NCBI GenBank assembly: GCA_024743215.1
Contig: JANSWZ010000004.1
Coordinates: 124,001 to 188,000, forward strand
Length of the DNA stretch: 64,000 nucleotides
Direction of reading: 5' to 3'
Origin: Alphaproteobacteria bacterium
GTDB taxonomy: Bacteria; Pseudomonadota; Alphaproteobacteria; Rhizobiales; GCA-2746425
The notes below the pieces were generated by a model. It made no database searches and had not been told where the DNA came from. It worked only from the letters and a program-made list of their open reading frames with translations. Positions within the stretch are counted from its first letter, which is position 1. Each line of letters starts with the position of its first letter. Position numbers and translations under genes: made by a program. Positions 9,326-16,166 of the stretch are shown here, piece by piece.

Positions 9326-10342
9326 TCAATGTCCACGATAGATGCAGAAGTCGACAGTCTCCAATAAACTTTTCTTCATGTTGCTGTCGGGGAACGCGGC
9401 CAATGCATCTTTTGCCACTGCGCCATAATGGCTGGCACGCTCGACCGTGTCCTTAAGTGCATCCAACTGTTTCATTGTCGCGATGGCGGTTTCAAGATCG
9501 CCATCCTGGACATCCCCTTCCATCAGTACCCGGTCAAAGAAGGCCCGATCTGCGTCACTGCCACGGCGATAGGACAGGACCACTGGCAGGGTGATTTTCC
9601 CCTCGCGCAGATCGTCCCCAATATCCTTGCCCAGGTCAGCCGCTGAGCCGCCATAGTCCAGAGCATCATCAATGAGTTGAAAGGCAAGGCCCAGATTGGT
9701 CCCATAGGAGCGGAATGCGGATTTGGCGGCTTTGGGTGCATCGGCCAGCACCGGCCCAACTTCCGCTGCCGCCGAAAACAGCGCCGCTGTTTTAGCCCGG
9801 ATGACCTCCAGATATTCATCTTCTGTTGTGGCCGTGTTTTTAGCAGCCACAAGCTGCATCACTTCGCCTTCTGCAATAACAGAGGATGCTGTGGAGAGAA
9901 TATCTAGGGCTTCCAGAGAACCAACTTCCACCATCATGCGAAACGATTGGCCCAGAAGATAATCGCCAACAAGCACGCTGGCCTGATTGCCCCAAACCAT
10001 ACGAGCCGACTTCTTGCCGCGCCGCATGTCGCTTTCATCCACCACATCATCATGCAGCAGGGTGGCTGTGTGCATGAATTCAACGCAGGCAGCCAGCTTC
10101 ACATGGCCATCGCCTTCATAGCCGCACATATCCGCTGCAGCCAGAGTAAGCATTGGACGCAGTCGCTTGCCGCCAGAGGAAATCAGGTAATCTGCAATCT
10201 CCGGGATCATATCCACATTGGCGCCGGCCATTTTCAGAATCAGATCATTGACCTGACCCATGCCAGGTTTGGTCAAGCGGATCAGTGCTTCCACGCTTGG
10301 CTTCTGCTCTTTGTCTGGATTGAGGGGAACCACAATGCCCAT
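9326..10342 (-). CDS. ispB: All-trans polyprenyl diphosphate synthase (octa/decaprenyl type)
   Basis: Extends farnesyl diphosphate with isopentenyl units to make the ubiquinone side chain. 338 residues of the E-isoprenyl synthase fold. The first aspartate-rich motif is HDDVVDESDMRRG (about 97-109) and the second is LIDDALDYGG (about 222-231), with GGKRLRPML before the first. The chain-length product (C40 or C50) cannot be read safely from sequence; in this group decaprenyl is common. The gene faces away from the accessory block at 10343-20833. Confidence 0.94.
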   Translation of the reverse strand: MGIVVPLNPDKEQKPSVEALIRLTKPGMGQVNDLILKMAGANVDMIPEIADYLISSGGKRLRPMLTLAAADMCGYEGDGHVKLAACVEFMHTATLLHDDVVDESDMRRGKKSARMVWGNQASVLVGDYLLGQSFRMMVEVGSLEALDILSTASSVIAEGEVMQLVAAKNTATTEDEYLEVIRAKTAALFSAAAEVGPVLADAPKAAKSAFRSYGTNLGLAFQLIDDALDYGGSAADLGKDIGDDLREGKITLPVVLSYRRGSDADRAFFDRVLMEGDVQDGDLETAIATMKQLDALKDTVERASHYGAVAKDALAAFPDSNMKKSLLETVDFCIYRGH

Positions 10343-10656
10343 TATACTGCTTTCTGATTGCCCGGTGTGATGTGCCGGATTTTTAGTCGATATGCTGTGC
10401 TAGATTAGAAGTTTGATTGGCCAATAACAACTCTCGTTCAATTTATTTATGTAGTACAATTCAATTGAAAAACCAGCCAGAGAAACATTCAGTCGCTGCC
10501 GCCTGATATGAGCTTGGCGCTTGGTCTGGCGATGGTGATCAAAACGTAACGATTGCTGTCCGGCAAATCTCAACAGGACACTTTCCAGCTGTCACTGGTG
10601 GTCATGAAGGCGATCAGTGAAAGTTGGATAGCAATCCACGTCAAATGAGAAACTGA
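10343..10656. other. Intergenic region between polyprenyl synthase and tctA
   Basis: 314 bp with no credible reading frame on either strand and no tRNA-like or strong terminator structure that I can see. It must carry the upstream region of the polyprenyl synthase gene (minus strand) and the 3' end of the tct operon. It marks the left junction of the probable insertion. Confidence 0.6.
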
Positions 10657-12153
10657 TTAGTGTTCATTTCTCGTTGTAATGGCTGGGCGACGTCTTTTGA
10701 ACAGCGGTATTAACAGCATTACTGCAGAGAGAACCAGAAACATTGCCGTAATGGGCCTTGCAAAAAAGTCCCATAAATTGTTGTCACTCAAAATAAGGGC
10801 TGTGCGAAAATTCGTTTCTGCAATCGGGGTCAATATGAATCCGATCACGAAGGGAGCAACGGGAATGCTCCATGACCGGAACAGCAATCCAACCAGACCA
10901 AAGCCTAACATGACCCAAATATCAAAAACGCGATTGTTCACGGCAAAAGCGCCAACGACACATAGCAGCAGCAGAATTGGCACAAGAAATTTGGTGGGTA
11001 CGTCAATTAACTTGGCCAGTAATCGGATGCCGAAAATCATGATGAACAGCATCAATATGTTGGCGATCATCATCGTGCTCATAAAGCCGTAGACGATATG
11101 CGGCTCATTTTGAAAAAGCAGAGGACCGGGTCGAATATTATGAAGCGTCAATGCAGCGATCAATATTACATCTATGATTGATCCCGGTATGCCCATTGTG
11201 ATCATGGGGATCAATGCGCCACCAACTGTGGCGTTGTTCGCAGCTTCTGACGCCACGACACCTTCATCGCATCCGGTTCCGAATTTTTCGGGTGTCTTGG
11301 ACATGTTCTTGGCGGTCACATAGGAAACAATTGAACCCACGGAACCGCCAATGCCTGGCAGGATGCCGATCCATGTGCCGATCAGCGACGATCGCACCAT
11401 GTTAAATGCCTGTTTCGACAGATCGGACAGCGCCACAAAATACATTTTTCCCGAAAGTCGTATCCTTTCGGCAGAAGCCATGCTGTTTCCAGCATCTGTT
11501 AAAAGCTGTGTGACCGCAAAAATGCCAAGCAAAACAGCAAGCAGGTCAAATCCTGCAAGCATTTGAGGGAAACCAAATGTTAGGCGGGGCTGGGCCGTGA
11601 TCGTATCCAGACCCGGAAATGCGACCAGCATTCCAAGGCAAGCCGACATCAGCGCCTTAGCCATTGATCCTTCGCTCAACGACGAAATCAACATCAGCGC
11701 AACCAGAACCAGAGCAAAGTACTCATGCGGGCCAAAACTGAGCGCAATTTTGGCCAATGGCGGTGACAAGAATACCAATGCAAGCCAGGAAACTGTGCCG
11801 CCGACAAATGATGCAATGATTCCCAATTGCAACGCACGCTCGGGATTGCCTTTTTTGGCCATTGGCGCGGCATCGAGCGTTGTCATCATACTTGACGGGC
11901 TACCCGGTATGTTCAGCAAAGTAGCGGAAACCAGACCTCCGGATATGGAGCCCACATATTGGCCGACAAGCAGGCCGATGGCATTCAATGGATCCCAGCC
12001 ATACGTCAGTGGAAGAGACAGGGTCACCAGCATGGCGCCGTTGAGGCCAGGGATAGCCCCGATCACTATTCCAGAGAGCGTGCCGAGCAGTATGAAGAGG
12101 AAGGGAGTCGGTGACAGCATGTCACCAAAGGAAGACAGCAAATCGTAGATCAT
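10657..12153 (-). CDS. tctA: TctA, large permease of tripartite tricarboxylate transporter
   Basis: Large membrane subunit that moves a carboxylate across the inner membrane, driven by ion gradients, after delivery by a periplasmic TctC protein. 498 residues with about 11-12 membrane helices. The two family signature regions are visible: GAIPGLNGAM (about 32-41) and the repeat-related GILPGIGGSVGS (about 260-271), each in a Gly-rich re-entrant context, plus the TTLDAAPMAKKG loop. It overlaps the tctB stop by 4 bp. Last gene of the GntR-enolase-tctC-tctB-tctA run; substrate not identifiable from sequence. Confidence 0.93.
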   Translation of the reverse strand: MIYDLLSSFGDMLSPTPFLFILLGTLSGIVIGAIPGLNGAMLVTLSLPLTYGWDPLNAIGLLVGQYVGSISGGLVSATLLNIPGSPSSMMTTLDAAPMAKKGNPERALQLGIIASFVGGTVSWLALVFLSPPLAKIALSFGPHEYFALVLVALMLISSLSEGSMAKALMSACLGMLVAFPGLDTITAQPRLTFGFPQMLAGFDLLAVLLGIFAVTQLLTDAGNSMASAERIRLSGKMYFVALSDLSKQAFNMVRSSLIGTWIGILPGIGGSVGSIVSYVTAKNMSKTPEKFGTGCDEGVVASEAANNATVGGALIPMITMGIPGSIIDVILIAALTLHNIRPGPLLFQNEPHIVYGFMSTMMIANILMLFIMIFGIRLLAKLIDVPTKFLVPILLLLCVVGAFAVNNRVFDIWVMLGFGLVGLLFRSWSIPVAPFVIGFILTPIAETNFRTALILSDNNLWDFFARPITAMFLVLSAVMLLIPLFKRRRPAITTRNEH

Positions 12154-12647
12154 GGCAGTATCACTGTGAAAATCTTGGTGAAGAACACGATGGTTGCGCC
12201 GACACTGACCACCGCGATTGATGCAGCAATCAAAATGGATCTGCTGGAGATTCCAGACATGGCGAGTACGGACAGGAAGACAAAACTTAACGCCAGTAAC
12301 CAGAATTCGGTCAATCCGAGTTCCAGGCAGAGGACGAAAATGATCATGAATGACACCAGCAGTGCAATTCTGATGCGCCCATCGTTACGTTCAGTCCGAT
12401 CATCGATGGCGCTTGTGGACGTCTCAGAGTTGGACGTCTGCGTGTTGGATGTCCGATTTGCAGAAAATACAAGTATCAGATGTAAGATCGCCAATAATAT
12501 GAGAGAGATAGCAACGATCTTGGGCACAAGGCCGGCGCTAGTCTTGGCTAGAAGTGAAGATGGGATTTGGTTGGCAGACCAATAAACTAACGTTGCAATG
12601 GCTAAACACGCAACGACGAGCATTAGCTCCTTTGTCTGGTTGTTCAT
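12150..12647 (-). CDS. tctB: TctB, small permease of tripartite tricarboxylate transporter
   Basis: 165 residues with four predicted membrane helices, the TctB architecture. The ATG at 12647 is chosen because GGAGGG lies 8-9 bases upstream. A loop of about 30 residues rich in Ser, Thr and Asn (about 70-95) separates helix 2 from helix 3. The gene lies 28 bp after tctC and overlaps tctA (ATGA). TctB proteins are poorly conserved, so position between tctC and tctA is a main support. Confidence 0.88.
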   Translation of the reverse strand: MNNQTKELMLVVACLAIATLVYWSANQIPSSLLAKTSAGLVPKIVAISLILLAILHLILVFSANRTSNTQTSNSETSTSAIDDRTERNDGRIRIALLVSFMIIFVLCLELGLTEFWLLALSFVFLSVLAMSGISSRSILIAASIAVVSVGATIVFFTKIFTVILP

Positions 12648-12675
12648 CAGCCCGCCCTCCAAATCAGCTATGCAA

Positions 12676-13638
12676 TCAGTTCCCGACTACATATTTCTCC
12701 GCCAGAGCTTTGGTTTCTGTAAACCGAGCATCCAGGGCCGCCGTAAGATCGGACCCAGTAATCAATTCAGGCGTGATGGATCTTTCAACGAGGGTGTTTC
12801 TAAAGGCCTCATCGCTGATAACCTCTGTGAGAACAGAGGCGAGTTTGGCTACTCTTTCATCTGGTGTTTCTGCAGGCGCATACCAAACATAATGCAGGCC
12901 AACATTCACATCATGGCCTTGTTCACTGGCCGTTCTTGTATCAGGCAAATCAGCGTGGCGGTTTTTGTCAAAAAGCGCAATTGGCACAATATCGCCACTG
13001 CGAATTGCCTGAATTGACTCCGATACAGCAAATACTCCGGCATCAATTGTGCCGCCCAGAAGAGCTTTGAGGGTTTTTGCGCCACCGCCTGTTGGAATGA
13101 ACGTCACATCGTGATCGATGGGCGACAATACATTCAGGAAGAAGAAATGATTGGCTGCACCGGGGCTCACGCCAAGATTGAGATTTGCGTCTGAATGGCC
13201 CTCCATTGCCGCTTCATAAAATTCCGCAAGGCTTGTTATCTCCGACCCTTTAGGAACGGTCAAAACGATCACTTCTTTGGCGACCTGGGCAATTGGCTTT
13301 ACGCTTTTGGGCCCCAAAGTGTTCACACCAAGAGCAGAAGACGTCAAGAACGCCTCATGCGTAGACAACAGGGTGTATCCATCGGGAGCTGACTTTGCAG
13401 CTTCCATTGCGCCGATGGCGGTGCCGCCACCACCCATATTCACGATCGCCAGGTTTTGCCCCAGTTTTTCCGAGAATTCTTTCGCTACCAGGCGAGAGGT
13501 TATGTCTGTCGATCCCCCTGCGCCATTTGGAACAATGACTTTGATTGGTTTGTCAGGATAGCTTTCTGCCAGTGCTCCAATTGGAGCTGAGAAAAGCATT
13601 GTGGCAGCCGCCATGGCTGCGAGTGTTGTGCGAAGCAT
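12676..13638 (-). CDS. tctC: TctC/Bug-family periplasmic substrate-binding protein
   Basis: Binds a carboxylate ligand in the periplasm and hands it to TctA-TctB. 320 residues from the ATG at 13638, which has a strong GGGAGG ribosome site 7 bases upstream; upstream in-frame codons lack one. A signal peptide ends near GALAES. The family hallmark YPDKPIKVIVPNGAGGSTD (mature N-terminus) marks the Bug superfamily. A first-gene position in the transporter part agrees with the need for excess binding protein. Confidence 0.93.
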   Translation of the reverse strand: MLRTTLAAMAAATMLFSAPIGALAESYPDKPIKVIVPNGAGGSTDITSRLVAKEFSEKLGQNLAIVNMGGGGTAIGAMEAAKSAPDGYTLLSTHEAFLTSSALGVNTLGPKSVKPIAQVAKEVIVLTVPKGSEITSLAEFYEAAMEGHSDANLNLGVSPGAANHFFFLNVLSPIDHDVTFIPTGGGAKTLKALLGGTIDAGVFAVSESIQAIRSGDIVPIALFDKNRHADLPDTRTASEQGHDVNVGLHYVWYAPAETPDERVAKLASVLTEVISDEAFRNTLVERSITPELITGSDLTAALDARFTETKALAEKYVVGN

Positions 13639-13725
13639 GATATTCCTCCCTTTCGCGATTGCGGCCATTGGATGGCCGAGATGTAGACCGACAGATTTGG
13701 CGCCGGCCATGACACGTGCGTATGA

Positions 13726-14883
13726 TCAGGTGCTTTCCCGATCTGATTTTTCGGATGACCAATATCCGGTTTTGTTGAGTTCATTTGCCAATGTCTGATT
13801 GAGCTCAACGCCAATACCCGGTGTTTGTGGAACAAGAGCCCAGCCATTTGAAATTGGCTCTATTGCCCGGCTGACCAACTCATCAAAGAGGGGGCTTTCA
13901 TCAAACTGGGTCTCGAGAAAAACATCGTTCGAAACATTGGCGCATATTTGGAGTACCGCCGCATGCGCTATCGGGCCGGTAGGATTGTGCGGAGAAAACT
14001 CTACTGAGAAGAGGTCGAACAATTCAGCAATCCGCAACATCTCGCATGGGCCGCCAGCATATTGGATATCCGGCATCATTACGTCATAAGCTCCAGCCGC
14101 CAAATATGGCTTGAAGCCTTCACACTTGATCATTGTTTCGCATCCAGCCAGCCGAATGCCGTGACTGTTTGCAGCTGATCTGAGTTTTAGGAGTGTCGGA
14201 ATATTATCGACTGTTTCGTCGACCGGACATTCAATCCAATGAGGGGCAAATTGGGCCAGTTCAGCCATGGCGCACTGGGCGCTCATCTCGTTAAGGCGCC
14301 AGTGACAATCCACCATCAGTTTTGTATCAGAGCCGATCGCCCTTCGAACGGCATCAACACGGGCGACACCTTCATCAATGAACTTGGCGGCCTCCAGCTT
14401 GGAATTTTCAGGGTCCAAACCGTCAAAAGGGGCGATCTTAACTGCGCTGAATCCAGCACTGATGGCGTCCGAAGCACTGGTTGCAAATCCGTCAGGCGTA
14501 CGGTCCAATGTGCGGCGGTTGATATTGGCATAGACAGGAATTCTGGTCCGAAGTGGTTCGCCCAGAATCGCGCTTGTCGGCTTACCGGTTTTCCGACCCG
14601 CAATGTCCCAGATTGCCTGCATGACAGCAGAGGAAAAAGCCGCCTCTGGAAGTGTTGAGAATGGCAGGGTTTGGAAAAGAGTATCAGGTGAGCTTGCATC
14701 GGCACCCAACACCAGTCCTTGATGTTTTTTCGCTGCTGCTACAACTTCAGCATCCTGACCATTGAGAGTCGCCTCGCCAACACCTGTAATTTCCCCTTTC
14801 GCTCTCAAGGACACAAATATCCATGAAGTCATGGGACTGATCTGAAGACATGACACTTCAAATTGAGATATCATGCAGGTCAC
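13726..14883 (-). CDS. Enolase-superfamily (mandelate racemase/muconate lactonizing) enzyme
   Basis: Acid-sugar dehydratase or racemase family; abstracts the proton alpha to a carboxylate. 385 residues with an N-terminal capping domain and a beta-barrel. Metal ligands can be placed at VDCHWRLN (Asp), HWIECPV (Glu) and AGCETM (Glu). A KIAPFDG segment supplies a barrel lysine and FSPHNPTGPIA a C-terminal His, as in sugar-acid dehydratases. GTG at 14883 overlaps the GntR stop by 4 bp; an ATG at 14874 is the alternative start. It lies between the GntR regulator and the TctCBA transporter, so the transporter probably imports its substrate or a precursor. Exact substrate unknown. Confidence 0.85.
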   Translation of the reverse strand: MTCMISQFEVSCLQISPMTSWIFVSLRAKGEITGVGEATLNGQDAEVVAAAKKHQGLVLGADASSPDTLFQTLPFSTLPEAAFSSAVMQAIWDIAGRKTGKPTSAILGEPLRTRIPVYANINRRTLDRTPDGFATSASDAISAGFSAVKIAPFDGLDPENSKLEAAKFIDEGVARVDAVRRAIGSDTKLMVDCHWRLNEMSAQCAMAELAQFAPHWIECPVDETVDNIPTLLKLRSAANSHGIRLAGCETMIKCEGFKPYLAAGAYDVMMPDIQYAGGPCEMLRIAELFDLFSVEFSPHNPTGPIAHAAVLQICANVSNDVFLETQFDESPLFDELVSRAIEPISNGWALVPQTPGIGVELNQTLANELNKTGYWSSEKSDREST

Positions 14884-15572
14884 GCAGACTGCTCGTGCGT
14901 GTCAGACTGTTCGTTCTTGCGCTCTTGTTCCAGTTGTTTTGTTTTGCGAATTTGCAGCAACAATTGCTGCTTTGACTTCATCACGTGTGCGCCTGTAATC
15001 AACTCTGCTGCATGAGTGTCGTGAGCCTCGAGAGCCATGATCAAGTGACGGTGATCATTTTCCACTCCGGCAAATCTTTCCGGGCCATACCCGTAACGAT
15101 GCCATAGGGCCGCGAGCAGCAACCAATGACCTTTTATCAATTCAATTGGATAGGAACTCGCCCCAATTGAATTGATAAAGTTGTGAAATTCCTTGTTTAC
15201 GACGAGGGCGGACTCGTAATCTTCTTGCGCAATCGCGTCTTCAAATCTGTCTTCAATCGCTTCGAGTTGACGAATTTGAAGTTCCGTTGAGCGTTCGGCC
15301 GCACGCTTGGCTAGCTGTGCTTCTATGCCCGAGCGGAGATCCATCAACTCAGTAATAAAACTCTCATTGATAGCTCTGACCCGCGCGCCACGATTGGGTT
15401 CGGTAACGATAAGCCCCTCGCCAGATAACTGCCGCAGCGCTTCTCGAACCGGCATATGACTTGTATCATATCGCAGTGCGAGCTGATCAATCGTTAGTCG
15501 CGATCCAAATGGCAATTGTCCGGCGACGATATCCGTTCGGATTTTCTGAGCAATATCGGTACGTGGTTTCAT
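14880..15572 (-). CDS. GntR-family (FadR/FCD subgroup) transcriptional regulator
   Basis: 230 residues. The N-terminal winged helix-turn-helix (about 8-70) carries the GntR signature MPVREALRQLSGEGLIVTE in two visible halves, and the C-terminal all-helical FCD ligand-binding domain spans about 80-215. Likely a carboxylate-responsive repressor of the enolase-tct operon and of itself: a sigma-70 promoter and a perfect 12-bp palindrome lie directly upstream. The C-terminus is rich in Lys, Glu and Gln. First gene of the operon; coupled to the enolase gene by GTGA overlap. Confidence 0.92.
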   Translation of the reverse strand: MKPRTDIAQKIRTDIVAGQLPFGSRLTIDQLALRYDTSHMPVREALRQLSGEGLIVTEPNRGARVRAINESFITELMDLRSGIEAQLAKRAAERSTELQIRQLEAIEDRFEDAIAQEDYESALVVNKEFHNFINSIGASSYPIELIKGHWLLLAALWHRYGYGPERFAGVENDHRHLIMALEAHDTHAAELITGAHVMKSKQQLLLQIRKTKQLEQERKNEQSDTHEQSA

Positions 15573-15587
15573 GATCTAACCTTCAAG

Positions 15588-15599
15588 ATTTGATCAAAT
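15588..15599. promoter_or_regulatory. Probable GntR operator 1 (perfect 12-bp palindrome)
   Basis: ATTTGATCAAAT, identical on both strands, 16 bp before the GntR ATG and overlapping the -10 element of its predicted promoter. Identical in sequence to operator 2. The position suits autorepression. The assignment to this GntR protein is by location and symmetry only. Confidence 0.7.
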
Positions 15600-15626
15600 A
15601 ATGGGTCTATTTCGAATTTGAGTCAA
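15598..15626 (-). promoter_or_regulatory. Predicted sigma-70 promoter of the GntR-enolase-tct operon
   Basis: Minus-strand TTGACT (15626-15621) and CATTAT (15603-15598) with a 17-base spacer. The start point would fall inside operator 1. A degenerate third copy of the palindrome (ATTTGAGTCAAGAT, 15616-15629) overlaps the -35 element. Confidence 0.5.
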
Positions 15627-15649
15627 GATAGGCGTTGTAAATCGTATAT

Positions 15650-15661
15650 ATTTGATCAAAT
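15650..15661. promoter_or_regulatory. Probable GntR operator 2 (perfect 12-bp palindrome)
   Basis: Second ATTTGATCAAAT, 62 bp centre to centre from operator 1, close to six helical turns. On the plus strand it lies just after a TATATT-like -10 element and just before AAGGAG (15663-15668), so it could control a rightward transcript. Confidence 0.7.
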
Positions 15662-15674
15662 TAAGGAGTGATGT

Positions 15675-15794
15675 ATGCTTCTGTCGGTCAGATTGTTGAT
15701 AGGTCGGCACCGCCGACGGCAAGTCTGTGGATCCGAGCGTTCAGATGAGGCCACTGACAATAGAAGGCCATCTGCTCAAAATCTGGGTCAGTGA
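15675..15794 (+). pseudogene. Short open frame behind a strong ribosome site (remnant or small protein)
   Basis: AAGGAG at 15663-15668 lies 6 bases before the ATG at 15675. The frame encodes 39 residues: MLLSVRLLIG, then a very basic run with many Arg. I recognise no family. A second ATG at 15671 is only 2 bases from the ribosome site and gives 25 codons. Because the operator and ribosome site are well formed but the product is tiny, this may be the truncated start of a former GntR-controlled gene. A genuine small protein cannot be excluded. Confidence 0.3.
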
Positions 15795-15995
15795 TGTGGA
15801 TCCAGTAGTGCAACCGCGCGGAACTGTCAGAATAGTTGGGGGTTCCATCAGGCTTTCGCATCAACCCGGTGTTTGACAAGCGCGGTTATGAAAAGCCGGG
15901 GCTTGGATGGAACAGATTTGTTGGATGCTGAGCAACGCAATCAGGGCTGAATGGAAATTACATTCATTTTGTGGTACTGAATTCCCTGATTTGGC

Positions 15996-16009
15996 GCTGT
16001 AAATACAGC
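15996..16009. promoter_or_regulatory. Inverted repeat upstream of the secreted Cys-rich protein gene
   Basis: GCTGTA-AA-TACAGC, 6-bp perfect arms around a 2-bp centre, about 160 bp before the ATG at 16167. It could be a protein-binding site; no regulator can be assigned. Confidence 0.3.
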
Positions 16010-16166
16010 ACACAAGGTGTCAATCACACGCAGCGGCATCCAGATTCTGTTTGGTTTTGCTTATTCGTATTTAACGACAAGGCCTTAGGGTTCGATCCTT
16101 CGTTGTTTTCATGGCAACTATGGATATGTTGAAGTAACCGCCCCGGATTGTCGGAAATGGGTGAAC

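Larger units (their letters stand above)
15573..16166. other. 594-bp regulatory and possibly decayed intergenic region
   Basis: The left 100 bp hold the GntR operators and promoter. A strong ribosome site follows on the plus strand and leads only into short frames. From about 15800 to 16160 I see no coding signal on either strand except a 63-codon minus-strand frame (15688-15879) with no ribosome site. The region ends in the upstream sequence of the secreted protein gene at 16167. It may be the remains of a divergent gene. Confidence 0.55.

Noticed and set aside
15688-15879. 63-codon minus-strand frame in the GntR intergenic region
   Set aside because: It starts at TTG with no ribosome site, resembles no family, and overlaps the rightward short frame. 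Kept only as part of the intergenic note.
16081-16110. T-loop-like GGGTTCGATCC suggesting a tRNA
   Set aside because: The flanking bases do not form a T stem and no acceptor, D or anticodon arms can be drawn.
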